A DNA stretch of 64,000 nucleotides, from positions 30,061,964-30,125,963 of the forward strand of contig OX638370.1 in assembly GCA_951812925.1 (NCBI GenBank), given 5' to 3'. The number at the start of each line of letters is the position of its first letter. Within the stretch, counting starts at the first letter, position 1. Of the stretch, positions 42,924-54,210 are shown in pieces. Source of the stretch: Calliopum simillimum (taxonomy: Eukaryota > Arthropoda > Insecta > Diptera > Lauxaniidae). The notes under the pieces are model-generated. The model ran no database searches, was not told the DNA's origin, and was given only the letters and a program-made list of their open reading frames with translations. The position numbers were made by a program, and so were the translations under genes.

Positions 42924-45185
42924 TGTAATGTACGATTTTGAATTTTCATTTTTTGGATTTTTTATGCAGGAATATAAGCTTTTTTCTTTTTTGTTGCGAT
43001 TTCTTAATTTATATTTGGTCAACAATTCTGAATTTCATATATTGATCATTTTATTGCGTTAACAAAAATTCCTATAATATGGACGTAATTAGGTTGTTGT
43101 CTATGACACAAAAGATTAATATCCGGTTGAGCACAATTAAACAAACCTTTCAATATGATTCGGACCATATCCGCTCTCATGTTGAATGTGATCTTTCTTT
43201 TTGGATCTAGACAGCACATGGAACAGGTCAAAGTGATAAATTAATCTATCAAAGTATAAGTTCTATATATAGTCATCATCAAAAAGATTACATCGGCAAT
43301 TTTTCATCATAAAATTGTGATCATAAAATATCACAATATTTTGATAGTAAAATTTTGTCTATTTTACACGAAGTAAGGTATGTTAAATCATAGTAAATTT
43401 TTTTCTACATTCAATTTTCATACCTAGGATTTTGCTTTTAAAGTACGGTGATAAAGTAAAACTTTTTCCTTTAATAGGCTGAATTATTCACAAATTTTCG
43501 TGCAAAAATTCAATTTAAGCTGCATAATAGCAGCCAAGAAATTAATTGATAAAATTGATTAAAATCAGTGTCCGCCTGAAGAAAAAATAACTTTGCTGAT
43601 CGTAGGTGATCTGCGGTGCCGATATATAAAGCTGTTATGTCCAAAAAGAAAGAGGAAAAAATATAAAAAATTGTCTGAACGCAGTTATACGGAGTTTTCG
43701 CTACGCAGAGTGCATGATTTCTCAAATTTAAGCTAGCTATACGCAACTTTAACAGAAGTATAAAAATAAGAAGTAAAATCCGTAATTTTTCCATTAAAAA
43801 ACATAGAAAGAATTAAAAAAACATAAACGTATGTAAATTATATCTGATCATAAAATTTCTTTAAAATAATAAGTGATCAAAATACTAAATTCAATTAGTT
43901 CTAAGTACGTATACACCAGAATCATCGTATGTAAACGACAAAATCACCATGAAGGGCCTTTCTGCGTTGGATATGTCGGTGAGTTCTTATTAAATTAATT
44001 AAAACTATTTTGTATTTATCACTTGGTGCTAGGCTGTGTAATTTCCATATATAAAATCATTTACATACATTAAAAAACATATAAGTACATATAGAGTTTA
44101 GTTGAATCAAAATTGATAGAAAAGTGTCATGCGAGAAAAATGTTCATGCTTTGCATGCATAGCGATAGCGGCAGCGCAGTAAGAGAGTAACTCTCGACGA
44201 TCTTGCTAACGCAATGCTTTGCTGTTTGCTCTGCTTGCATTGAATGCATTTTTCTTCTGTTATTGCACATTCCATCATTCAATTGTCAAATGCAAGTTTT
44301 CGTATTTTGTTTACCTTTGTGTCGAATTAGAAGCTTTAGGGTATATAGCATTTTAAGTGCCTGCATTTCTAGTTTTAGTTTGATTTCTTCATAATTTTGT
44401 TATGATTTTCATATTCCTTCAATAAGTTTTTGAGTGATATGTGAATAGTAAAATTAAGTTAATTTCTTTAAAGATACACAGATTTGAAAATCTTTCGGTT
44501 TGCGTCGTGTAAGAGACCAATATAAAGATAGAAATTAAAAAAAGAAAGAAGAATTTGAATTAATAGTACCGAAATGGTAATACTTATGTTTAAGTGAAAA
44601 TTGTGCCAAATAAAAAATTTTGTCATTTTCTAAATTAAATTATGCAGTGGTTTAAAACTTTTTTTTTGAGTGAAACGAATACCATTATGGCTTGCTAAGT
44701 AAGTTCATTTTCCTTGATGTAATATGTAGGGTTAGGGGTAGTTAAGTTCGTTCAGGGGTCTTATAAAGTGTCGTACCGTAAAATAAGACCAATGGTAGGG
44801 TGGGTAGTGAGTGCGTATCTTCGGTCCATCATGAAGGTACATCGCAACTGTGTTGTAGTTTGATACCTTAGTTGAAATAGTTTCATTTTTTTTGTTGATT
44901 TTCTCATACATGGTCATATTGGGGTTTTTTAATTTTGTTGATCGTGCTGGTTCATTTTGATTTATATCGTTTATTAAAGGAGTCTATAATAATTTAAGTA
45001 TGTAGAAATTGGTTAGTAGAATTGGTCACGTACCCCCCCACCCGACTGAAGCTAGCAGCTTTAATGGCTCCTGCCCGGCTTTTTCTATTACCACAAAAAT
45101 GGTGTTGGCTTGTTCAAGCTTCTAATTTTGAGGTTTGACATCCAGTACAGATGGTTTCATACCAAAACGAATTATCTACATTACA
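42924..45185 (+). repeat. 3' LTR
   Basis: The 2262 bp repeat is one T shorter than the 5' LTR in the run near 42950 and otherwise the same wherever compared. AATAAA is at 44609-44614. The 25 bp before it (CACATTTTCAAGTT at the end) are not purine-rich, so the expected polypurine tract is not visible. Confidence 0.92.
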
Positions 45186-45189
45186 GCTT

Positions 45190-45700
45190 GGCGTGTTTTG
45201 CTTCGAATATTCATAAATAGGCAAACGAAATCGATTCAGTCCCTGTTTCTATACCTAAGTCTAAACCGATTTGCATGATTTTTTTTTGTTGGAAAGGTTA
45301 TGAGAAGGGGCAGTGCATAAGGCTATACTTTTTTTAAAAGTGGGCAGTGCCACGCCCCTAAATGAAAAAAAACACTGACGGCTAAACCACTGCATCGATT
45401 TTTACGAAATTTAATATGATTATAGGGTTAACACTAAGAGACGACTACATGCTTTTCAGTGGGCGGTGCCACGCCCCTGAATAGGAAAAAAGCTCTCATC
45501 GATTTTTACGAATTTGGAGATAATGTTAACGCTAAGGAACGATAAAATGATCAATATGTTTTTCAATAGGCGGTGTCATGCCCCTAAATACTATAATACG
45601 CAATCAGTGCTAAACTGCTGCTGATAGTCATAGCACAAAGAAAGGCTTATTAAAAATTTCAGGGGTGCCACGCCCTTACATAACGGTAAGCTTATTTGTA
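45190..45700 (+). repeat. Repeat family B, copy 2
   Basis: From about 45205 it matches 17345-17055 read backwards: CAAACGAAATCGATTCAGTCC (first 20 bases), GGAAAGGTTATGAGA and GGCTAAACCACTGCAT. Four modules with GTGCCACGCCCC or a variant lie at about 45347, 45467, 45572 and 45664. It is contiguous with family C across the LTR insertion site, so B and C may be parts of one older element or neighbours. Non-coding. Confidence 0.65.
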
Positions 45701-46853
45701 AGGGTAGAAATTAAAAAGGGTATTAAAAGTATTTGTTTCATATTGAGCAGTTCCAAGCTTCTAAAAAAAAATTTACTGATTGTAGTGGTACAATTTCGGT
45801 CACAAGGCGAACTCTAGTAATCTTAAAATTCACCACAAATTTTTATTGATTTTTATTTTGTTTGTGTACACAATTAAATTTTGAAATTTTTTAAAAATTT
45901 TTAAAACACCCTAGAAGCCACACTTCATGCACGATTAGTGCGGCATCTTTTCAGCACAAAAAACCAATAGGCGTTGAGAGTTTAGGAAAAATGACACTCA
46001 ATTAAATTGCGTGCGGTAAATTGTCAAGTCTTTGCACACACACACACACAGTTGACAAAGCGCGCTCTCGCACACATAACCCACATTATTGACATTCACA
46101 TGTAATTTGAGCTTGTGTGAACTGTCAGCTGTCAAATGTTAACTACTGTAGCGGCATATTTTATAACGCAAATCTTTCAAAAAGAATGTGAATGTGCTCC
46201 AAAGATCAATTGCTTGATCGTACTAATCACATTTAAATATTCACTACCGCCTTTGCTCTCTTTCTCGAATTGAAAAAAATGTCGGCACTCTTTTGACAGA
46301 TTTGTTGCGGTCCTTATCGTTTGAATTAACTTGCAATCATGCATTATGGTGCGCTCCCCTTTATCTGGAGAGAAAGAAAAAAGTAAAGTGTTGCCACCCT
46401 CTAATCTTGAAATAGCTAAGTCATTTTAGCTTTTCATCTATAGTTTTTTTTTTTTTCTTTTTTAATGGGGCCCCCCAAAATACTCAATACATTATGCTCA
46501 TAATAATGAAGTTATTATTACTTTATATCTTGGATGTCATACGCCTTTTAACGTTTCACGCTTACGCTATAATCGCGCGCATTTTTGGTGGTCATTTGAT
46601 TTTTAAGGAAGTCGTTTAGTTTTTGTAATTTTTTTTTTTTTTTTAGTTTGGTTTTTTCTTTTGCTGGCTCTATCTTTTGGTATGTAAATCATGTGATATC
46701 TATAAAAGTAAAAAATTTATTGATTTTTATAGAACGTAACTAATTTTTAGTGTATATCGTTATGCTATTGATTCGTTTTGGCTTCAATTTTCCCATATAC
46801 TGGATGTTTCCCACGGGAAGTTGATAGTTTGTACCTTTTGGAGACATGCATAC
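45701..46853. other. Non-coding gap
   Basis: No gene is seen. A CA microsatellite lies at about 46034-46049 and poly-T runs at 46444 and 46628. GGGGCCCCCC lies near 46467. Confidence 0.45.
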
Positions 46854-48971
46854 CACGGCGCTGTCCTGAGAATTTAAATAACGATAACAACACCCCTCTG
46901 GGGTTATTTCATATTATGAAAGCCTATTAAATTCTGCATATTTTGGTGAATTTTTAAAAAAATCGTTAGAGCGCTTTTTGGAAAAAAGCCAAAAAACCGT
47001 TAAAATTGAAATGAAAAAAAAGTTTTGAGTTGACACACAAAAATTAAATTTTTATCAATATTTTAATAAATAATGATTAAAATGTGTATATATTATAAAA
47101 GTATATTATATTCTAAAAAATATAAGACTAAGTAGAAAAAAATCGATGGACCGATTTTCGAAAAACTGGCAAAACACCGTTAAAATTTCAATGAAAATCA
47201 ATATTTTTAGTCGACATATGAAAATTAGTTTCGCTGATTATTGTAACATATAATGAAAATTATAAATATACACACATATTTAATATATATCATGTATGTT
47301 TTCTATAGAATAAAATGTTTACGTTCCTTAACAAAAAAACACTGAAAAAAATGATTACAAAAATTATTTAGTTAAAAAAATATCGTTAAAATTGGAGTTA
47401 GCCCGACAAAATTCGGATTTTGCTGCAAAATAGTTCGAAGTGAAATTTTGTCACAAGAATACTCTTTATTTATGCATGAAAGATAAAGTGTGAAAAAATC
47501 ATAGTGAAATCTTCTACGCATAAAAAGTTATTCAAGGTCAAAGGTCGAAAAAATCAGTTTTTTGCAAATATCACACTAACGGTTACTTTTTCAGAAAAAT
47601 AGGTCTAAACAATTTTGTAGTCCTTAAAATTTTCTATGGAAAAGACCTGAGAGTGGTTTTCGTACGACTTACAGTTTAGGAGATATTCTAATTAAAAAAG
47701 TGTCAAAGCTTAGAAATGCATGCATGCGGTATATAAGTGTGCATAGCCACATGTTGATTTTTAATGTGCCATAACTTATGAACGATGAGTTGCACGAAAA
47801 AAACAAAACCATCAGGTTATAGGGAATTGTATGCTCTATAAATGATAAGCAATGTATGTACACATACAATTTACCGTTTAGGAGTTATTCAATGAAAACC
47901 ATAAAAATTAAGGACAACATTAAAAAAATCTGTTTTTATTGAATTACTCCTAAACGGTAAATTGTATGTGTACATGCATTGCTTATCATTTATAGAGCAT
48001 ACAATTCCCTATAACCTGATGGTTTTGTTTTTTTCGTGCAACTCATCGTTCATTGGCACATTAAAAATCAACATGTGGCTATGCACACTTATATACCGCA
48101 TGCATGCATTTCTAAGCTTTGACACTTTTTTAATTAGAATATCTCCTAAACTGTAAGTCGTACGAAAACCACTCTCAGGTCTTTTCCATAGAAAATTTTA
48201 AGGACTACAAAATTGTTTAGACCTATTTTTCTGAAAAAGTAACCGTTAGTGTGATATTTGCAAAAAACTGATTTTTTCGACCTTTGACCTTGAATAACTT
48301 TTTATGCGTAGAAGATTTCACTATGATTTTTTCACACTTTATCTTTCATGCATAAATAAAGAGTATTCTTGTGACAAAATTTCACTTCGAACTATTTTGC
48401 AGCAAAATCCGAATTTTGTCGGGCTAACTCCAATTTTAACGATATTTTTTTAACTAAATAATTTTTGTAATCATTTTTTTCAGTGTTTTTTTGTTAAGGA
48501 ACGTAAACATTTTATTCTATAGAAAACATACATGATATATATAAAATATGTGTGTATATTTATAATTTTCATTATATGTTACAATAATCAGCAAAACTAA
48601 TTTTCATATGTCGACTAAAAATATTGATTTTCATTGAAATTTTAACGGTGTTTTGCCAGTTTTTCGAAAATCGGTCCATCGATTTTTTTCTACTTAGTCT
48701 TATATTTTTTAGAATATAATATACTTTTATAATATATACACATTTTAATCATTATTTATTAAAATATTGATAAAAATTTAATTTTTGTGTGTCAACTCAA
48801 AACTTTTTTTTCATTTCAATTTTAACGGTTTTTTGGCTTTTTTTCAAAAAGCGCTCTAACGATTTTTTTAAAAATTCACCAAAATATGCAGAATTTAATA
48901 GGCTTTCATAATATGAAATAACCCCAGAGGGGTGTTGTTATCGTTATTTAAATTCTCAGGACAGCGCCGTG
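46854..48971. mobile_element. Near-perfect 2.1 kb palindromic element
   Basis: The arms are 46854-47899 and 47932-48971, separated by a 32 bp spacer. The ends read CACGGCGCTGTCCTGAG inward from both sides, and ATAC flanks the element on both sides (46850-46853 and 48972-48975). Arm identity looks about 99%: a few substitutions and one ~6 bp gap (near 47772 against 48053). There is no protein; the short frames at 47669-47869 and 47962-48156 are mirror images of each other. A CAC start with a 4 bp duplication would suit CACTA/Chapaev-type transposases, but this is only a guess. Confidence 0.85.
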
Positions 48972-48975
48972 ATAC

Positions 48976-49518
48976 GTACGTATTTATAATTAAATTTGAT
49001 AAAAAATCCAAACAAACAGAATTTTACTCTCAGAATTAAACCATGAAGTTTTGTAGATCCTGAATGAAATTGTGTCTCTGAAATGGTTCAGCTCGTAAGG
49101 TTTTAATTCTTGTTAATTTTGAAATTCTTTACACTTGATCGAATACATTTACATTTCTTGTACGTAGATTTGTCCATTTTTGTGCTTCTCAGTTGGACGC
49201 AGTTTTTGCAGGAGTCATTTAAGAAAGTTCCATACGTACCGTGTCACTTACTCATGTTCACTTTGCTAACTTCGGGCATTTATTCCTTATAGTTAACGTA
49301 TATTATTAACTTTTGCTTCTCACCCGACTGTAAAATCTTTGCACTTTTATCTGAAAAGACAGTTTCCGAAGCCATTATTTTTTATGTTTTTATAACCTTA
49401 AAGAAAATGTCATCTGATTCGCGCTTGTTGGTAATATTTTTAACTCTTTTTGGGACTTTTATTTAAAAAAGTCATAAAACTTTAAAAAATCGTTAAAAAT
49501 AATTTTAGTTATAGCCTA
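48976..49518. other. Non-coding gap
   Basis: AT-rich with no recognisable frame or repeat. Confidence 0.4.
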
Positions 49519-49947
49519 TGTTATATGGGCTTGTTGCTGAACAACTAACGGACAAGCTGCAAGTATTCGTCAACAAATGCTTAAGGCGAATACTAAAGGT
49601 TTGGTGGCCTCGCACTATATCAAATGCCGAGCTACATCAAAAGTGCAATCAGAGGGCTATAGCAATCGAGGTCAAGCTGCGCAAATGGAGATGGATTGGT
49701 CACACTCTCCGGAAACCACACAGCGAAGTTTGTCGCCAGGCTCTTGAGTGGAATCCACAAGGTAGTAGAGCACGTGGTAGACCCAAAACCAACTGGAAAA
49801 GGTCGCTGGAAAAGGAAATCCAAGAATCGGGAAAGTCGTGACAAGAGATTAAAGTCATCGCAAGGGATCGTGACAAATGGAGAGATTTTATACTGGCCCT
49901 ATGCTCCTCCTAGGAGTTAATGGAGAATACATACATAAGTACATACA
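49519..49947 (+). pseudogene. RTE-like LINE 3' end, truncated
   Basis: This is a 5'-truncated copy of the element at 3629-5244, starting within the LLYGCETW coding block; relative to that copy, about 12 bases around CGAAACGTGG are missing. The frame encodes NKCLRRILKVWWPR, LRKWRWIGHTLRKP and RPKTNWKRSLEKE, then meets a TGA at 49839-49841 where the other copies have TGG. It ends with GGAGTTAATGGAGAATACAT and a short ATACAT tail. Confidence 0.85.
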
Positions 49948-50149
49948 TCTGTTTTAATGTTTATAGTACCTGGAGATCGATCCCTGCTCGGTCAACAATC
50001 TGGTCTTATTATTTTAGTCGATACATACATACATACCCTACACTTGGTTCTTCCGTTTCTAACGTAGAGAAAAAGCAGTGACAGGTATGGAAAAGTATAT
50101 GGGACGTTTCACGTTAATAGGATCTCCTGAATACCGAAAATTTGGGTTG

Positions 50150-50840
50150 ATGGACCGTGACGTTTGAGATATCAAAATGTTCGTCCGGAAAAGAGCTGGC
50201 GGAATTCAAAATTCAAAATGCCGGCTTCAATATGGCGATCGAAATGTGGAAATAAATCAAGTGTAAGGCTTCCAGAAAAAAAATACCCAACCTATTGGGT
50301 CATTTTTTGGCTCAAATTATTAGATTACAAAATCCAAAATGGCCGTTCCAATAAGGCGGTCGAAAATTCAATATGGTGGACTTTTTTTAAAAATAAACTT
50401 GTTTCTACCAGATTTCCTATATGGGGGTTTTTGGTCGCTGATCACGAATTCGAGGTCGGACTTACAAAATTCAAGATGGCGGAGAAAATTATCAAAAATC
50501 AACCGAATTTCTTGAAAATGGATATGTGAAGGAGTTGGATCTACAAAATTCAAGATGGCGGATCCCAGATAGCGGAAAAAAATTTGCAAAAATTAACCGA
50601 TTTTCCTTCAATTTGGTATAAGGGGGTTTTTTAGGTCGTTAATTATGAATTCGGGATCGGATTTAAAAAATCTAGATTGGCCAAAAATTCAAAAATTAAC
50701 CGATTTTCCTGAAACTTGGTATATGAGGGTTTTTGGTCGTTGATTATACATTTGGGGTTGGATTAACAAAATTCAACATGGCAGATCTAAGATGGCAAAC
50801 GAAATTTTCAAAAATCAACCGATCAACCATATTGGATCTG
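50150..50840. repeat. Diverged tandem modules with AAGATGGCGGA
   Basis: Four to five degenerate units follow each other, each with some of: AAAATTCAAGATGGCGGA, AAAATCAACCGATTTTC, TATATGGGGGTTTTTGGTCG and TTGATTATGAATTCGGG. Period roughly 125-170 bp. A fragment of the same family in the other orientation lies at about 14205-14330. No coding potential. The array ends about 200 bp before the gsb-n homeobox exon. Confidence 0.6.
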
Positions 50841-51044
50841 CCATACTTCATTTCAACAAGCAGCTCCAAAGACTCTCATATACCAAATTTCCGGTGTAAT
50901 CAGTTTTAGTTAATTCTTGTCAGAAGCTACACTCGAACACTTTATTCCGGTTTTCTAATGAAAAAAACGCTGTTTTAAGATTGCGAACTGTTTTTGTACT
51001 TAATCAAATAACTTAATTCTAAAGTTTTCTTTAAATTTTTTCAG

Positions 51045-52021
51045 GACGCGATTCAGATATCAGCGATACAGAATCAGAACCCGGTATACCGCTAAAACGC
51101 AAACAACGACGTTCACGCACCACCTTTACCGCCGAACAATTGGAGGCATTAGAAAGAGCTTTCAGTCGCACACAATACCCGGATGTGTATACACGCGAAG
51201 AATTGGCACAAACTACCAGCTTAACAGAGGCACGCATACAAGTGTGGTTCAGCAATAGACGTGCACGCTTGCGCAAACATTCAGGCGGTTCAAGTTCTGG
51301 CCTATCTCCTATGAATAGTTCAGGGCTAATGGGCCCTGGAGGTGGTGCTGCAGGAGCCGCTGCACCATTAGGCTTTGGCAGCCTCGCAGTAGGTTCCATG
51401 GCCGGCTATAGTCCTGCAGCTGGCACTACAGCCAGCGGTGGACTTAATGAAAATGCACATGCGCATGCTGCTGCAGCAGCGGCCGCAGCACATCATCCGC
51501 ATCATCAGATGAGTAGCTATGATTTGATGGCAGCACAATCGGCGCAACATGGTTTTCCAAGTAGTTTTCAACATGGACATTTCGGTGGACAAACTTACTA
51601 TCATCAAGGTAAGTTCTTCGTGAGAATACATCTTTCGCGCTGTGCATATTTGAAATACAATCCCTTCGTTCACTTTTCAGACTATTCCAAGCTTAGCATC
51701 GATGACTTTTCCAAGTTGACCGCTGAGGGCGTTTCAAAGATCTCACCATCGCTGCATCTTAGCGAGAACTATTCAAAACTCGATCATCACTCGGCAAATT
51801 GGTCTCAAGCGGCCTATCACCTCAATCAGTCTGCGGCCGCTGCTGCTAATTATAATGTTGCGGCGGCGCATCACGTACATGCCGCTGCGGCTGCGCAACA
51901 TTCGCTTAACGATTATTCAAATGCAGCGGCACATAGTAATCAATTGAATTCAGCAGCAGTGGCGGCAGCAGCTTACAATCATCCGCTACCGACACAGGGT
52001 CAAGCGAAATATTGGACGTGA
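51045..52021 (+). CDS. gsb-n: gooseberry-neuro-like Pax3/7 homeodomain protein, last two exons
   Basis: A nuclear transcription factor of the paired class; in Drosophila gsb-n acts in segment and nervous-system patterning. Exon 1 is 51045-51608 (acceptor TTTTTCAG before it, phase 1) and exon 2 is 51681-52021, together 300 residues plus TGA. The homeodomain is 51104-51283 (60 codons, [10 protein letters not shown] to RARLRKHS), with Ser at position 50 (WFSNRR), typical of Pax homeodomains. The tail has Ala and His runs, then [20 protein letters not shown] and ends GQGQAKYW-like (TQGQAKYWT). The [14 protein letters not shown] core and this tail agree with gsb-n rather than gsb or prd as I remember them. 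The paired domain and start codon lie upstream and were not found in the window. Confidence 0.85.
51609..51680 (+). other. gsb-n: 72 bp last intron of gsb-n, frame-preserving
   Basis: The donor GTAAGT follows TCATCAAG and the acceptor is CACTTTTCAG. Splicing joins a phase-1 codon to make YYHQ-DYSKL, which matches the Drosophila protein as remembered. The intron length is a multiple of three and it has no in-frame stop, so an unspliced mRNA would encode 24 extra residues and stay in frame. Confidence 0.85.
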
Positions 52022-53050
52022 GTGCGGAAATTTGATGGTTTTCTTGCAAGTTGATGCACACGCTGAAGGTTAGCTTTATCAGTGATCTAGAAAAATTTTA
52101 AAGATCGACACTGGTGATTCGATTTTATAAAAATTAATTTTACAATGTTTGCCTCTGGATAGAAATATTAAATTTCCATTTCCGGCTCATTCAAAAAGTT
52201 ATAGCTTATCGAATATATACAAACATTTCGCTGAAACACCCGCTATACTAAGCAACAACATTGCTGCCTAGTTACTTAATTCAATTTTAGTTAATGATTC
52301 TCACGGCGTAGATCATAGTGTTAATTATAATTATGTGTGGACAAATTGTAATTAAACTTGTATGTTAAGTACTATGTAATTATTTTATAAATAGCTTGAA
52401 ATTTTTCAGATATGTTTATTAATTTTAAGGTGGCTTATAAAAAATTCTATACTTCAGTTGTCAATGCCGTAGAAGATAGTCCCTAGGTATCTGAAAAAGA
52501 AAGTTGATTCCCTAAAAACGGTTCCGTTTCATTTTTTGTTTTAAGAACTCAGACAACTGAAGACATATTGTAGCCAACACTTCAAAAAACTATGTATTTA
52601 TACTATTTGAAAGATAAGTAAGTTAGTTAACAAAATTAAGTTATATATAGTAAGCAAATTAATTTATCTTTTAGAAATGCAAAAAAGTATAAAATGTATA
52701 CCCGAAAACCTTCCCTTGTTTCATTTATTTATGTAGTCATTATTATTGCGATTTAAGAAAAGGTAAGTCAAATAAGATCGAAAGACAGATATCACCTATT
52801 ATATTCGAAAAACTAGCTTGATTCCATATTTGAAAGATCGGACAGATTTTTATAATTTTTTTTTTTTTTCAGTATCACTTTTGTTTAGTAAGCAAAATCT
52901 TAAAAACAAAAGCCTGAAAGAAAACTGAAAAACACAATTTCTATTATTTGACGCCAAAAAAAAAAAAAAAAAAGTAAAATTAATCAACAATAATAATAAT
53001 ACATTTTTTTATTTAAAAGATCAATACAGGGCATTAATATTTGAAAATGA
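52022..53050 (+). other. gsb-n 3' untranslated region and downstream DNA
   Basis: Contains no further coding frame. No clear AATAAA was noted, so the poly(A) site is not placed. A poly-A run at 52955-52974 and a poly-T run at 52858-52869 are present. Confidence 0.4.
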
Positions 53051-53260
53051 TTACCGGCGTATGGGCACCGCGCTGTTCTTGACGAAGCGCATTCCGGTTG
53101 TCCAATTTTGAGCCACTTTTTCGAGCACTGCTAGCCGTATGTCACGAGTAACACGAACAATGCTGGCTTCCAGAGCGTCAATTGTTGCTGACTTATCAGC
53201 AGACGCTTTCCAGTTAAAATTTTTCAAAATTTGCAGTTGGGTTCTCAGATTTTTATAAAA
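53046..53260 (-). pseudogene. Tc1/mariner-type transposase C-terminus, frameshifted
   Basis: The - strand reads NWKASADKSATIDALEASI, then AVLEKVAQNWTTGMRFVKN, a C-terminal pattern common in insect Tc1/mariner-type transposases (x-DKPATIDALEANI, LEKVxxNWxxR). After a one-frame shift the end reads RGAHTPVIIFKY and stops, which is the expected C-terminus. The catalytic part is absent. The fragment is followed, towards higher coordinates, by family C sequence. Confidence 0.7.
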
Positions 53261-53409
53261 GTATGGAGACCTCTCATTATTAGTTTTGCGTAAAATTTTT
53301 TTTTTTTGCAAGTTATGGGCACTTCACAGGGTCAAAGTAGTGTTTTTGCGAAAAATTAATTTTTTAATTTTTTTTTCGGATTCTTGTAGCATTTTACTTA
53401 AAACCAATC

Positions 53410-54110
53410 TACGTCCATACGGATATATGAAGCAATCCACGCCAAGTGTACCAGCTCAAAATTTTTTCTCCGATTTCGCTCAAATTTGGCAGTATGGTAG
53501 ATCCGTTGTGCAAGAAAAACAATCCGGGTGGATTTGGTCCTAGTACCATTTATTGTTAAAATACAGGGTGTTGAAGTTGGCGTTTTTAGTCATTTTCATG
53601 AAAAGGGTTTTTTTTTTAAATTTTATAGCTTACTAATAGCTTACTTATAGCTTACTAAAGTTTGTAAATTGATAAATCTAAAAAAATATTTTTTAGTGAA
53701 AACAAATTTTTTACACTTAAAAATACTTTTGAATTTTTTTGAAAAAAAACCCCCTTAGATTTTTTTAAAAGTACTTTAAATTAAAGCATAATTTATAAGC
53801 TTTAAAATGATGCATGACTCAAGATGGGATTCGGACGCTACATGGGAGTCTTTGGCTTTTGAACGCCAGCGGCAAGCAAAAATCTTTTTTTACTCAAGAG
53901 GAAAGCATCTTACGAAAAAAGGAAATAGGTTGCAATTTTTTGGGAATTTTTTGGAAAGTTAAAAAAAAATTTTTTTTTCTTTGAGTAATTTTTGAAAAAA
54001 TTTAAAAAAAATTTTTAGAAAAAAAAAAGTTTCAAAAATTCTAAAAAAAATCATTCGTATTGCTTGGACGATTCTAAGCATTTTTTGCCTAGTACTTTGC
54101 CGTTAAATTT
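53410..54110 (+). repeat. Repeat family C, copy 2
   Basis: Matches the reverse complement of 34090-34660 and shows the unoccupied version of the LTR element's target (CACGCCAAGTGTACCAGC at 53436-53453). It ends with TTGGACGATTCTAAGCATTT near 54064, a phrase also found near 22366 and 63727. Confidence 0.75.
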
Positions 54111-54210
54111 CGTAGAAAATTTTTATTTATCTGGAAGTTAAATTTTAACTGAACATTGTGAAAACGGCACTTAATCAGAAAATAAACTGAGTTTCAGAGA
54201 TATAACAAAT

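Larger units (their letters stand above)
34665..45185 (+). mobile_element. Intact Ty3/Gypsy-group LTR retrotransposon with RING-finger Gag
   Basis: The 10,521 bp element is bounded by LTRs that begin TGTAATG and end CATTACA, and flanked by the 4 bp duplication GCTT (34661-34664 and 45186-45189). Its order is LTR, primer site, gag, pol (protease, RT, RNase H, integrase), LTR, with no env-like frame. RT before integrase places it in Ty3/Gypsy. LTRs of about 2.26 kb and a tRNA-Lys primer recall Ulysses/Osvaldo of Drosophila (recalled, not checked). Both main frames are open and the LTRs differ by a single T-run length in all the lines I compared, so the insertion is very recent and may be active. 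The related family C copy near 53440 shows the uninterrupted target, CACGCC-AAGT-GTACCAGC. Confidence 0.93.

Noticed and set aside
34665..45185. Infectious retrovirus (errantivirus) with env
   Set aside because: No third frame follows pol; only 55 bp separate the pol stop from the 3' LTR.
47669..48156. Two 64-66 codon frames with nearly identical protein sequence
   Set aside because: They are mirror images in the two arms of the palindrome, so their similarity reflects the inverted repeat and not protein constraint.
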